A stretch of 41,171 nucleotides of DNA from a virus: positions 1 through 41,171 of IMG/VR virus record IMGVR_UViG_3300042125_000010; one strand, given 5' to 3'. The notes below the pieces were generated by a model that worked only from the letters and a program-made list of their open reading frames with translations, was not told where the DNA came from and made no database searches. Within the stretch, counting starts at the first letter, position 1, and every line of letters begins with the position of its first letter. A program made the translations under genes and the position numbers. Positions 8,119-16,725 of the stretch are shown here, piece by piece.

Positions 8119-9366
8119 TTACTTGGTCTGCCACTTCGACAACAGGTCCAGCACATTGGGCGTGCCGCCAGACGACTGCTGTTGCTGCACTTGCGGCTCA
8201 GGTTCGCGCTGCTGGGCCTGGGTCAGGTCTTGCTGTGCTTGTTGGACGATGCCAATCGCGCCCAGCGTGTCCGATCCGGCATCGGCCCGTACTTGAGACT
8301 GGTCATTACCTTGTGCGGTGGAGTTAGCGGCGTTGTTTTCTGCTGCGCGCGCCGCTTCCATTTCAGCCTTGGTCCGACGTTTGCGGCCAGTAGGTGCCGG
8401 AGCTGTCGCAGCCGTATTGACCGCGCCATTTTGTGCGCCCACCGCGGGGTCCTGCTCTTCATCGTCTTCTTCCTCGAGTGCTGCCAACTGTGCCCGCAGC
8501 GCTGCCGCTGCTTTTTCCTTCGGCGTCAGCTCTGGTTCTTTCGGCGCTTCAGGTTCCTGCTGCGTCTGCGTACCGCTGCCGAAGGCGATCTGGTTGGCCG
8601 GCACAACTGCCGTTGCCGGGGCTTCAGCGCCGGGCTCGTAGTCGACTTCACGCAGCAGCTGGCGCACTTCGTCGGAGTCCGAATCGGCGCGGAACTTCTC
8701 GAACATCGTCGAGTTGGCCAGGTAGCCGACAGCGCCGATCTTCACCACCGGGTAAGTGATGGACGGGTCGAAGCTGAATTCCATCACCACCGACTGCAGC
8801 GGGATGTTCGCAGACTTCAGCTTGCCGTCGATGTCGCGCAGGCTCGACAGGGACATGGTCGGCAGGTTGAACGTAGCATACTTGTCTGGCATCGACTCCA
8901 GCGCTACCACGACCATCTTGCGATCGCCGCACGCCTTGCCACGGCCAGTGACCGGATGGCTGCCGAAGGCGTTCTTCGGGCACTGCGCGCAGTTGCTGCA
9001 CTGCGGCTTGGCCACGCCGGGTGCCGGGACTTTGCCGTCGTTGCTGAAGCAGTCCGGCGCAGCGTTGGTGCCTGGCACATAGGCCTTCTCGTACCAGGCC
9101 TTGGTCAGTGTGCCGGACGCTGCGATGATGACGCCGCGCATCGAAGTGGCCGGTACGACCTGCTGGCGGTTCTGCGCGTCGGTGATGGTGGTCTGCTGGA
9201 TGACAGTCTGGCCGTTGTCGGTCAGGGTCCACTGCTTGGACGTAGTGACCGACAGCTTCGGTGCCTTGGGCGCGATGCCGGCCGTCATGCCTTCGTCGCG
9301 GTAGCCGCCAGCGTCTTTCAGGAAGTCCGGCAGCGCGGAGGAAATCAGGATCATGTCGTTGCTCAT
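8119..9366 (-). CDS. Cys-rich protein with long disordered tail; candidate single-strand DNA-binding protein
   Basis: 415 residues. Residues about 1 to 230 look like a folded domain with a Cys cluster (about residues 105 to 147: C...CSNCAQC...C) preceded by CFSNDG and followed by GKACGDRKMVVV, probably a zinc or Fe-S site. Residues about 240 to 405 are low-complexity: Gln/Pro/Glu/Ala-rich with a basic GRKRRTKAEME island; the end (LDLLSKWQTK) is ordered again. Phages with this kind of replisome usually encode an SSB, and no other candidate is seen, so an SSB-like or recombination-accessory role is my inference. It is the second largest gap-flanked gene of the block, which suggests high expression. 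Confidence 0.6.
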   Translation of the reverse strand: MSNDMILISSALPDFLKDAGGYRDEGMTAGIAPKAPKLSVTTSKQWTLTDNGQTVIQQTTITDAQNRQQVVPATSMRGVIIAASGTLTKAWYEKAYVPGTNAAPDCFSNDGKVPAPGVAKPQCSNCAQCPKNAFGSHPVTGRGKACGDRKMVVVALESMPDKYATFNLPTMSLSSLRDIDGKLKSANIPLQSVVMEFSFDPSITYPVVKIGAVGYLANSTMFEKFRADSDSDEVRQLLREVDYEPGAEAPATAVVPANQIAFGSGTQTQQEPEAPKEPELTPKEKAAAALRAQLAALEEEDDEEQDPAVGAQNGAVNTAATAPAPTGRKRRTKAEMEAARAAENNAANSTAQGNDQSQVRADAGSDTLGAIGIVQQAQQDLTQAQQREPEPQVQQQQSSGGTPNVLDLLSKWQTK

Positions 9367-9378
9367 CAGATGTTTTCC

Positions 9379-9768
9379 TTATTTAACTTTGGCTTTAGTG
9401 AAGCGGATGGAGTTTACGGTTTCTACTTTGATGCCTGGCGGCGGCGTGCCTTCGTGCTCGTCCATGTAAGCATCCACCGCCTCCTTGCTGACGTGCTTGG
9501 TGAGGAAAGTTTCACCGCCCTGGTCGCTGAACACGAAGCCGTAGAAAGCATCAGCGTCTTCTACTTTGGTGCTCAGGTTTTTAACCAGCGTTACGGCGTG
9601 TCCGTCGATGGTCTTGCCGTTGGTGATGCCCATCTCGCACATAGCGGCCTGCACCGCTGCCTTGATGTTGTCGCGCACCTTTTTAATATCTGCGATCTCG
9701 GCCTCCTTGGCGTCGATGTAGACCGCGACGGCGGCGTATTCCTCGAGCAGCTGACTGAAGTCACTCAT
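9379..9768 (-). CDS. Hypothetical helical protein
   Basis: 129 residues. Residues 1 to 45 form a helix with heptad-like spacing (EEYAAVAVYIDAKEAEIADIKKVRD), followed by a mixed domain with MGITNGKTIDGHAVTLVK. The layout, helix then small beta domain, recalls phage proteins of the Gp157/host-nuclease-inhibitor kind, but I cannot make that assignment. It sits between the candidate SSB and the lipoprotein with 2 to 12 base gaps. Confidence 0.6.
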   Translation of the reverse strand: MSDFSQLLEEYAAVAVYIDAKEAEIADIKKVRDNIKAAVQAAMCEMGITNGKTIDGHAVTLVKNLSTKVEDADAFYGFVFSDQGGETFLTKHVSKEAVDAYMDEHEGTPPPGIKVETVNSIRFTKAKVK

Positions 9769-9769
9769 G

Positions 9770-10156
9770 TCAATTCACCATGTCGATATCAGGCACGATG
9801 GCTGACGGCTTGAAGATAACCTTGTAGTGGTACACGCTTACCGATTTAGCCTCGATCTGCTCGACGAAGTAGGTCACGTTGTCCGACAGGCCGAGGAAGT
9901 GCTTTTTGTACGAGTCCGGCCCGGTCTTACAAGTGACAGTCAGCTGTGCCGACTTATCGTTGTTGCCGAGCGAGCACAGGCCCTCGATGGTCAGCATATA
10001 AGAGTCTGTTATGCCGTTGTAGAAGACAATGCGGCGGACTATCTGAAACTGGTCAGCAGCTTTAGACAGGTTGGATGACGCAATGTCAGCGTCAGTACAG
10101 CCAGCCAGCGCGCCAAGAGCGAGCAGCGCTGGCAGTGCTAGTTTTGTAAGTTTCAT
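9770..10156 (-). CDS. Small lipoprotein, possible superinfection exclusion
   Basis: 128 residues with a clear lipoprotein signal peptide: MKLTK, a hydrophobic stretch, and the lipobox LAGC with Cys19 and Thr-Asp after it. The mature part (about 110 residues) looks beta-rich with two more Cys pairs (LCSLG, VTCKTG). Asp at +3 rather than +2 leaves inner or outer membrane placement open. Phage lipoproteins of this size are known to block receptors (T5 Llp) or DNA entry; that role here is inference. A spanin subunit is the alternative, but no partner Rz gene is adjacent. Confidence 0.7.
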   Translation of the reverse strand: MKLTKLALPALLALGALAGCTDADIASSNLSKAADQFQIVRRIVFYNGITDSYMLTIEGLCSLGNNDKSAQLTVTCKTGPDSYKKHFLGLSDNVTYFVEQIEAKSVSVYHYKVIFKPSAIVPDIDMVN

Positions 10157-10159
10157 GGT

Positions 10160-11557
10160 TCAGCTCCCAAAAAGATCAATAAATTTCCCACTGAGTGTTT
10201 CCTTACCATGCGTTGCCGCATAAATCCTGTTCTCTATTACCGTACCGCTAAACTCCACCACCAGGGGCTGACCCTTCTGTCCGTACCTGAAGATACGGTC
10301 ATTCAGTTGGCTTACAAGCTCCAAATCGTACGTCGGCCCGTACCAGACCACTGTGCTCGAACGGGTCAGGGTCACGCCGTGGGCGAGCGTCTTCGGGTGG
10401 CAGAGTAAAAAATCATACTCGCCACCTTGGAAGCGGCGGATCTGGTCAGCCCGGTCTGCCTGCTTCGTGTCACCGTATATTACCGCAACCCGCCAGCCTT
10501 TCAACCTTAAAGTTTCTGCTAATCCCAGTAACGCAGGGATATAAGGCACAGAGACAATGACCGGCGTTTGTTCCACTTCGTCGAAGACATCCAGCAGCGC
10601 CTGCACACGCGGTGCCGAGGGTACGTTGACCACGTTACCCTTGCTGTCGTAGACCTCGCCCAGCGCAATTTGCGCCGCCTTAGTGACCAGCGTCATGGCC
10701 TCCTTGGCGTTGATGTGGCTGCTGCCGTACTTGGCCTTGCCGTCGGCGATCAGCGCTTGCAGCAGCGCCTTCTGCTCGGGCGTCAGGCCAATCTCCTTGC
10801 GGATACGGATCGGCGTCTTGATGTCGCCCATCACCTCACGACCGAAACGGATCGCCGGCTGCATCAGGTTATGGACCCGTTCCATGGCGTCAGGTTTCGG
10901 CACCCAGATGTGCGGTGCCGGGTTGGTCATGAGCATGTCGCGGAACTGCACATAGCTCATCACCTTGCCGGTGCGCTGGGACCTCGGCATCATGCTCGGG
11001 TTGACCAGCAGGATCTGCGCATAGGCGTCCATCAGGTTCTTGGTGATGGGCGTGCCCGTAAAGGCCCAGCGCGCAGGCTGGCATTTGTAGATCAGACTGG
11101 CCAACGCCTTCCAGCGGTTGGTGCGCACGTTCCTGTAATACCCAGCCAGCTCGTCGATGACCACAAGCCCGGGCTTCCAGTGGCACAGCTCATGCCACAC
11201 CGACTGCACGCCGTCAGGATTGATCAGCACAATGCCCTTGAAATTGTGCAGCTCCTGGACCTGCTTCTTGCGCCTGCCGCTCACGTCCATGCACATGATC
11301 GGGATGCCCGGGCTGAACTGTGCCAAGTGGTCGCGCCACGTCGAAGTAATAACAGACAGCGGTGCGTCAACCAGAATGCGAGACTCGGCGCCCGACTCGA
11401 ACAGGGCGGCGATGGCCAGCACCGCAGGCAGGGTCTTGCCGCTCCCGCAGGCAGACAGGTTGTAGCAGATCTTGTTTTCCAGCTGAAAGCCAAGGGTCGT
11501 CCACTGGTGCGGCAGCGGCGTGATTTCTTCCTTGAAAGGCGTCACTGCCATGTTCAT
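10160..11557 (-). CDS. SNF2-type DEAD/DExx ATPase (helicase/translocase)
   Basis: 465 residues from the ATG that overlaps the nuclease stop (ATGA at 11554). Superfamily 2 motifs in order: Q-like region (PLPHQW), Walker A ACGSGKT (Lys41), Walker B VVIDELAGY (Asp135, Glu136), motif III FTGTPITKN (residues 166 to 173), motif V (HGVTLTRSSTVVWYGP) and motif VI (QLNDRIFRYGQKG). This is the SNF2-like layout common in phage replication modules. It likely moves on double-stranded DNA during replication or recombination. It follows the Cas4/RecB-like nuclease with coupled translation, so the two may act together. Confidence 0.88.
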   Translation of the reverse strand: MNMAVTPFKEEITPLPHQWTTLGFQLENKICYNLSACGSGKTLPAVLAIAALFESGAESRILVDAPLSVITSTWRDHLAQFSPGIPIMCMDVSGRRKKQVQELHNFKGIVLINPDGVQSVWHELCHWKPGLVVIDELAGYYRNVRTNRWKALASLIYKCQPARWAFTGTPITKNLMDAYAQILLVNPSMMPRSQRTGKVMSYVQFRDMLMTNPAPHIWVPKPDAMERVHNLMQPAIRFGREVMGDIKTPIRIRKEIGLTPEQKALLQALIADGKAKYGSSHINAKEAMTLVTKAAQIALGEVYDSKGNVVNVPSAPRVQALLDVFDEVEQTPVIVSVPYIPALLGLAETLRLKGWRVAVIYGDTKQADRADQIRRFQGGEYDFLLCHPKTLAHGVTLTRSSTVVWYGPTYDLELVSQLNDRIFRYGQKGQPLVVEFSGTVIENRIYAATHGKETLSGKFIDLFGS

Positions 11558-12297
11558 TGGAAAATGTCCTTCGGCTTCACGGCCAGCGCTTTGGCCTTGT
11601 CGTTGGTGTTCTTCGGGCAAGCCACGTTACCGCACCAGTTGCAATGCTTGCCCGGGTTCATCGGCGGGTTGACCAGGCGGATCTGGCCGTCGGCGCCTTC
11701 GCTGTCCAGATACTCGTCAGCTGCATCGAACCCGCGCCAGAACTCCAACATCATTTCCTCGGGCTTTTCGATCGCCCGGGTGAAGGTGTTGTGCGGCTCG
11801 TCCAGGTAGACATACATCGCGTCCATGGTCCGGGTGCGGATCGCTACGGCCGCAGCGGCACCATAGAAGTCGGCGTCGGTCTGGTGCTCAGGCTTGTACC
11901 GGCCGGTCTTCCAGTCGATGATCAGGCCCTTGCCGCTGTTGTTCACCAGCACATCCAAACCTACCCGGGCGCGCAGCTCCGGTGCTCGGAAGAAATCGAC
12001 CTTGTTGAAGTTCCTGTCCAGCCCGAACTTGAACTCGGGCGCGACCAGCACACCGTTGTGTTTCATTCCCAGCAGCGCGGTTGTCCACTGCTGCGCCACC
12101 GGCATCTTGGCCGCTTCGCCTTCCAGATGGATGTCGTAGTTAAGCGTATTCTCGATGCTGCTGTGCACAGCGCTGCCGCGTTCCATCTGCGGGTTCGGCG
12201 TGTCTGTCCACTGCTTGGTTTCGTACTTGGCGACGTACATCGCCGGACACTGCTTGAGGTCACGGATGCGCGACACACCCCATACTCGATAAGTCAT
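11554..12297 (-). CDS. PD-(D/E)XK exonuclease, Cas4/RecB-like, with probable Fe-S cluster
   Basis: 247 residues. Nuclease motifs: ERGSAVH with His45, Glu88 in VAPEFKF, Asp115 in RVGLDVLV, Asp128-x-Lys130 in GLIIDWKTGR, then a QTDADFYG helix. Four Cys (Cys17, Cys219, Cys222, Cys227) are placed like the 4Fe-4S staple of Cas4 and AddB nucleases. No CRISPR array or cas gene is present, so this is a phage replication/recombination exonuclease. It overlaps the SNF2 gene and the small gene upstream by four bases. Confidence 0.85.
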   Translation of the reverse strand: MTYRVWGVSRIRDLKQCPAMYVAKYETKQWTDTPNPQMERGSAVHSSIENTLNYDIHLEGEAAKMPVAQQWTTALLGMKHNGVLVAPEFKFGLDRNFNKVDFFRAPELRARVGLDVLVNNSGKGLIIDWKTGRYKPEHQTDADFYGAAAAVAIRTRTMDAMYVYLDEPHNTFTRAIEKPEEMMLEFWRGFDAADEYLDSEGADGQIRLVNPPMNPGKHCNWCGNVACPKNTNDKAKALAVKPKDIFQ

Positions 12298-12503
12298 GCC
12301 TGTGGCTCCCAGTCTATGTAGTCGAGGACGTTGTCGTCTGTGCCGTCGAGGACGTACCGCAGCCTGTGCCCTTGGTGTTCCTCTAGGAATTTACCGACGA
12401 GTTCCAGAGAGTACAGGTAGTGGCTGCCTTTGCGGGCATGCCCTTGGCCGGCCCAGTAGTGGACCTTGCAGTCATCGCATACCAGCTCATATGTAAGACT
12501 CAT
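12294..12503 (-). CDS. Small acidic protein between polymerase and nuclease
   Basis: 69 residues; begins in a TAATG overlap with the polymerase stop and ends in an ATGA overlap with the nuclease start. It has a CDDC motif near the N-terminus and an acidic C-terminus (LDGTDDNVLDYIDWEP). The tight coupling to polymerase and nuclease suggests an accessory replication role. No family recognised. Confidence 0.65.
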   Translation of the reverse strand: MSLTYELVCDDCKVHYWAGQGHARKGSHYLYSLELVGKFLEEHQGHRLRYVLDGTDDNVLDYIDWEPQA

Positions 12504-14326
12504 TATTTAGCCTCTTTGTAGTTGTCGCCGACGCCGAATTCGCCAAAGATAGGAACGCCTTGGAACCAGTCCGGACGCGACTTGTACCGCGCCTCGTACT
12601 CTGGCAGCTCGCTCTGTACGCGGTCTGCTGGTATGACGAACACGCCCTCGTCGTGCACCACCATGGCTACCGGGCGCAGCTCGCGAGCGATCTTCCGTTG
12701 CTGGAACATGAACACGTCGTATGCCATGGCTTGGATGATGTTTTCCAGCAGCGCCCCGCCATATATCTTTTTGAAATATACGGCGAACTTTTTAACCGCT
12801 TTGTACACCCAATCGCCTTCCTCGTTGACGTGCAGCTCTGGATACCAGACTGAGCGCCCGGACGGCAGCACCGCACGGCCGAGTTCGAAGGTCACGCCGT
12901 TCATGTGCACAGGTGGTGTCATGCCAGCCATGGCCGGGATGGCGATGTCGTTCAACCACTGCCAGCGGTCGCGGATGCGGGTACGGGTGGCCCGGTAAGC
13001 TCGCTTGATCCTCAACGCCATCTCGTCGCTGCACTCTACGCCCTTCTGCCGCAGTGCCAGCTGGATACGCACATGGCCGGCACCGTACTGGCAAGCCAGC
13101 TCGGACGTCTTCGCGGCGAAGCGCTCGTCCACGTCAGCCTTGGTGATTGGCCGACCGAAGATGGTAGAAGCCAGCACACTGTATACGTCGTATTCGGGGT
13201 CTATCGCCCACTTGTCCAGTAGCGTGCGCTCGTCGCACCACCAGCCGTTCACGCGCAGCTCGATGCCGGCCAGGTCGCCTACGACAATCTTGCATCCCTC
13301 TGGCGCTTCGATGCACTTACGCAGGTCGCCGGCCTTTTCCGGGTTCTGCATGTTGTACTCGTCACCGCCGTGGCGCCCGGTGTGCGCACCGGCCACCTTC
13401 AGCGGGATAGGCAGCCGAGTGGGCAGCGTAGCCCAGCGGGCGGATCGGGTCATGGTCTGTGCCGACTTCTCCCCGATGCGCAGCGCCTGCAGCGCTCGCA
13501 CCGTAGGGTTCGGGTGGTCGGCCAGCTCCATGAAGTCCAGATCTTTGGCAGCGAAGGCGTAGATCAGATCCCCTTTTGGGTTCTTCTTCAGCGGCGGAGC
13601 CACGCCCTGAGCCCGCAGCAGCTCAGCGAATTTTTCGTTAGAGCGCAGTTGCACCCGGCTCAGCCCGAGTTCCACCACGGCCTGCTCCTTGGCCTCTTCC
13701 TCGCGCTTGTTGATCGCAGCCGCCAGCTTAACGTTCATCTGTAGCTGTGGGTACACACCCATCGCCAGCGTCAGGTTGATGTCTTCGAGCACAATACCCC
13801 ACGGTACGTCCTCGCGCAGCAGCGCCTGGAACAGCTCGCGCAGTACATGGCCGTCTTGGATAGCGTAGGTGGCCATGCGGCCTTCCTGTGCTGGGCTAAG
13901 GTTGAACACCCCCTTGAACTCGGCCAGAGCGCCCTCCATTTTCCACTTGGTAGGGTCATCCGGGAAGTAGTACTGTGCCAGCTTTGCCAGGCTCATACGC
14001 TGTCCCGGAAACCGACGAGCCAGCGCCACCTGCGCCATCGACATTGCGTCCAGCAGATACTTACGCTCTGGCATATAGAACAGCGAAGTTATTCCGTGGT
14101 CGAATAAACCGTTGAAGCAGCACATGGCGTCAATGTGCGGCCCGACGTCCTTGAAGAACGCCGGCAGGTCCGCCCCCGTCACCCAGAAGAAGTCGCCGCC
14201 CTCTACCGCGAAGCTGCAGCCGTGAGACTTGAACCGAGGGTCGTTCAGGTACTCGGTTCGTATCATCTTGGTCAAGCTGTAGTCGTCGTCGTAGTAAGTC
14301 TCATAGTCAAGCCAAAGGGTTCGCAT
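12503..14326 (-). CDS. DNA polymerase, family A, with 3'-5' exonuclease
   Basis: 607 residues. Exonuclease motifs: LDYET (Asp7, Glu9), CFNGLFDH (Asn72, Asp76), YAIQDGH (Tyr154, Asp158). Polymerase motif A: VVGDLAGIELR (Asp351, Glu356); motif B: RFAAKTSELACQYG (Arg402, Lys406, Tyr414, Gly415); motif C: VVHDE (His558, Asp559, Glu560). All catalytic residues are present. Motif A has LAG in place of the usual YSQ, and motif B lacks the usual Phe (Leu at that site), which may affect nucleotide choice. It is shorter than T7 polymerase (704). It replicates the phage DNA with the prim-pol and helicase encoded just upstream. Confidence 0.96.
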   Translation of the reverse strand: MRTLWLDYETYYDDDYSLTKMIRTEYLNDPRFKSHGCSFAVEGGDFFWVTGADLPAFFKDVGPHIDAMCCFNGLFDHGITSLFYMPERKYLLDAMSMAQVALARRFPGQRMSLAKLAQYYFPDDPTKWKMEGALAEFKGVFNLSPAQEGRMATYAIQDGHVLRELFQALLREDVPWGIVLEDINLTLAMGVYPQLQMNVKLAAAINKREEEAKEQAVVELGLSRVQLRSNEKFAELLRAQGVAPPLKKNPKGDLIYAFAAKDLDFMELADHPNPTVRALQALRIGEKSAQTMTRSARWATLPTRLPIPLKVAGAHTGRHGGDEYNMQNPEKAGDLRKCIEAPEGCKIVVGDLAGIELRVNGWWCDERTLLDKWAIDPEYDVYSVLASTIFGRPITKADVDERFAAKTSELACQYGAGHVRIQLALRQKGVECSDEMALRIKRAYRATRTRIRDRWQWLNDIAIPAMAGMTPPVHMNGVTFELGRAVLPSGRSVWYPELHVNEEGDWVYKAVKKFAVYFKKIYGGALLENIIQAMAYDVFMFQQRKIARELRPVAMVVHDEGVFVIPADRVQSELPEYEARYKSRPDWFQGVPIFGEFGVGDNYKEAK

Positions 14327-14341
14327 GGTGAAGTTCTCTAG

Positions 14342-15694
14342 TTATTTGGCAAGGCCCAGCGCGACCGCTATATCCTGTCCTGGTGTCAGTTTCCATTTTT
14401 CGATATTGCGCCAGCACCATATCCTGGCCGACTTCCACGTGCCTTCTGGCGTGATGTAGTTGATCATGGCCAGCTGCCCGTGTCCCAGGCGCTCGAGCGC
14501 AGCCGGCAGCGTGCGGTTGTTCAGCTTCAGCCCGCGCAGGATAGCCCCGTATGCCGTGTCCAGTTGCGGGATCAGGTCGTTGATGCGGCCAATGTCCTTG
14601 TCGAATGGCGCGCAGCCCTCTTCGATCAGTTCGTCCAGCAGGCACACCATCGCACCGCGAGACTCGGCCTGCATGGCCTTGGCCGCTGCGGTCTGCGGTA
14701 CCGGCGCGTAAGGGTCCCAGTCAGCCGGGAACTTCCAGGTGGCCAGGATCTGTGCCAGCGCTCCGGCGCCCGGGCCATCGATCCAGTCGACCAGCGTCTT
14801 GTAGTACTGGTCGTCCTGACGCTCAGCCAGGCAGCGCAGTACGGCGATGCGCCCGTCACGTTCCATCAGCGGCAGTGCGTCGCCGTGGTTGGTCGTGATG
14901 ATGTAGTGCGCGATGTTGCGGATCTCGCGGGATGCGCGACCCTTGCCTTCGAACTGGGTATCCTCTTCCGATACCTGGCTCTTGAAGTTCTCGTAGCCGT
15001 CAGCCTTCTCGGACCTGGCCAGCTCGTTGATGAAGATGATGCGTTTGTGCTCTATCGCGTCCATGAAGTTGCTCTGCAGCACCTTGCCGGTGCAGCTGGC
15101 CACGAGCGGCTTGCCGAACACCTTCGATATCAGGCGCTGCAGCAGGTTCTTGCCCACGCGGCCGTTCTTCGAGTACAGCAGGATGGCCGTCGGGATCTTG
15201 ATCTCCGGCTTCTGGTACAGCTGCGCCAGCCAGCACAGGAAGTAGGTCACGCCGACGACGTCACCACCTGACAGGTACATCAGGTGGTTGGCCAGGATGA
15301 CGATGTCCGCCGCCGTGGCGCTCGGATCGCGCTCCGCCATCGTGTGCTTGACGATGTGCCAGCGGTTGAACACCTCGGGGTTGTCGTCATTCTCCGGCTT
15401 GCTGGTGGGCTCCATGACGATGCGACGGACTACCCGGCGTTCCGGCTCGTTCCACTCCCACCATATGTCACCGGCCGGCATACGCTTCTCGGTATCCGGA
15501 TCCCCGTCGTTCTTGCCTGGTATCATCAGCAGCACATCGCCGTAGTGCTTGGCACAGTACTGTTTGAATCCTTCCTTGCCCAGCTCATCACCGCTTTCAA
15601 TATGGTAAGCAACTACCTTGCCAGCGGTTGCCAACATCACAAAATCTTCTGAAATGTACTTCAGAATTTCCCGCGATTCGTGGTCGATTTTCAT
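14342..15694 (-). CDS. SF3-like replicative helicase (D5/DUF5906-type ATPase)
   Basis: 450 residues from the ATG at 15694 (GGGTGA ribosome site; the GTG at 15706 has none). The ATPase domain covers about residues 125 to 330: Walker A SKNGRVGKN (Lys182), Walker B RIIFINE (Glu224), and a sensor-like ITTNHGDAL near residue 262. This is the arrangement of the helicase half of prim-pol/helicase proteins. Here primase and helicase are separate adjacent genes. It likely forms the hexameric fork helicase and follows the prim-pol gene by 21 bases. The C-terminal 100 residues may bind DNA. Confidence 0.87.
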   Translation of the reverse strand: MKIDHESREILKYISEDFVMLATAGKVVAYHIESGDELGKEGFKQYCAKHYGDVLLMIPGKNDGDPDTEKRMPAGDIWWEWNEPERRVVRRIVMEPTSKPENDDNPEVFNRWHIVKHTMAERDPSATAADIVILANHLMYLSGGDVVGVTYFLCWLAQLYQKPEIKIPTAILLYSKNGRVGKNLLQRLISKVFGKPLVASCTGKVLQSNFMDAIEHKRIIFINELARSEKADGYENFKSQVSEEDTQFEGKGRASREIRNIAHYIITTNHGDALPLMERDGRIAVLRCLAERQDDQYYKTLVDWIDGPGAGALAQILATWKFPADWDPYAPVPQTAAAKAMQAESRGAMVCLLDELIEEGCAPFDKDIGRINDLIPQLDTAYGAILRGLKLNNRTLPAALERLGHGQLAMINYITPEGTWKSARIWCWRNIEKWKLTPGQDIAVALGLAK

Positions 15695-15715
15695 GCTGTC
15701 ACCCACGTCAAACCA

Positions 15716-16567
15716 TTAGCTGGGAGTTATTTCTAGTCGTGCTCTGGCGATCTCATCACACAGCCAGCGCCAACCTCGTTCTCGAGGCTTCTCCCCCAGG
15801 GTTCCGTACCATACGATCTTGGCTATGCTCTTGTCATCCAGTTTTTCGGGAATGGTCCTGGACTTTCTCAAGCGCAGCCGGATCAGCGTATTCATCAGCA
15901 GCCAGATAGAACGGGACCGGTCACCGGGCGGCGCAGTGCCTGCCAAAATGGCATAAAGCAGCGGGTTCACAGCCTTCAGCGCGACCTGTAGTGCGAACAG
16001 ATCCTCTGGCGTATTCGGGAATGCGGCCAGCGCCTCCTCCGGCGTCACACCAGCGCTTTCGATGCTGCGCTGACGCACTTCTGCCAGCAACTGCGATGCC
16101 CACGCTGGAGCCTCTTGCAGCTCGCCCTGGCACAGCCACTTGTAGCGGTATCCATTCGGGTGCCGGGATGGTGGCGCCACTGTAATGCCGGCCGACAGGA
16201 TGTCGATCTTGCCGCTGTATCCACACTGTATCCGGCGGCCCGCTGGGCAGCTGTCGGACTTGCGGTAGTAGAAGTGCGCGCCCTTGTTGGTCAATACGAT
16301 GTTCTTGCAGGGCTCCTGTGTCAGGCCCATGGCTTCCTTAACAGCGTCCGGGCTATCACAGTCGATGACCAGCAGTTGGGACGGCTCAAGCAGCAGCGCG
16401 GTATCCAGGTTCGGGTCCATCACCCATGGCTGCACGAACGCCTCGGTGAACGGCGCGCGCAGGTCTACCAACTGTTTCCACCGCACGGTAGGCCGTGGCG
16501 GCTTGGTGGCGGCTACCAGAGGAATCGGCAGCCAGCCCTTCAGGATGTAGGCGCGGGGGTCCGACAT
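15716..16567 (-). CDS. Primase-polymerase (bifunctional prim-pol domain)
   Basis: 283 residues from the ATG at 16567, which overlaps the upstream stop (TGATG); the in-frame ATG at 16582 lies inside the upstream gene. Prim-pol motifs: LLVIDCDSPD (Asp69, Asp71), KGAHFYYR (His98), and KIDILSAG...APPSRHPNGYRYKW (Asp122, Ser134). It makes primers, and perhaps short DNA, for the family A polymerase. The C-terminal 90 residues are helical and may be a linker to the helicase. It is encoded next to the helicase with which such domains are often fused. Confidence 0.92.
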   Translation of the reverse strand: MSDPRAYILKGWLPIPLVAATKPPRPTVRWKQLVDLRAPFTEAFVQPWVMDPNLDTALLLEPSQLLVIDCDSPDAVKEAMGLTQEPCKNIVLTNKGAHFYYRKSDSCPAGRRIQCGYSGKIDILSAGITVAPPSRHPNGYRYKWLCQGELQEAPAWASQLLAEVRQRSIESAGVTPEEALAAFPNTPEDLFALQVALKAVNPLLYAILAGTAPPGDRSRSIWLLMNTLIRLRLRKSRTIPEKLDDKSIAKIVWYGTLGEKPRERGWRWLCDEIARARLEITPS

Positions 16568-16725
16568 CACTCGCGCTCCCATTGAACCATGTGCCAGAAT
16601 TCCCGCGCCCGGTCAGCATGGCACCGAGCCAGGCCGAAGGCTTTCGCCCGAAGGCACGCAGCACAGCTGGCGCCTTCGGTGCGGGCCTGGATAAAGAACC
16701 ATCGTGTTTGTTGTGTGGGTTTCAT
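16567..16725 (-). CDS. 52-residue Cys protein coupled to prim-pol
   Basis: A short gene from ATG 16725 to TGA 16567, with an ATGA overlap upstream and a TGATG overlap into the prim-pol gene; TTGGAAACT precedes the start. The protein has the pattern SCAACLRAKAFGLARCHADRA, a CxxC plus a third Cys and a His that could bind one zinc, in a basic helix. It could be a DNA-binding helper of the primase; no family is recognised. Confidence 0.62.
   Translation of the reverse strand: MKPTQQTRWFFIQARTEGASCAACLRAKAFGLARCHADRAREFWHMVQWERE

Noticed and set aside
7990-9813. 607-codon open frame on the plus strand
   Set aside because: It lies opposite four consecutive minus-strand genes with good ribosome sites and coupled overlaps. 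Its product is Arg/Leu/Val-rich with no motif, the usual shadow in GC-rich DNA.
10568-11809. 413-codon open frame on the plus strand
   Set aside because: Antisense to the SNF2-type ATPase, whose motifs are clear. Composition is Gln/His/Arg-rich without a family.
11554-12297. Cas4-like nuclease considered as part of a CRISPR system
   Set aside because: There is no array or other cas gene. The nuclease is coupled to replication genes, as in many phages.
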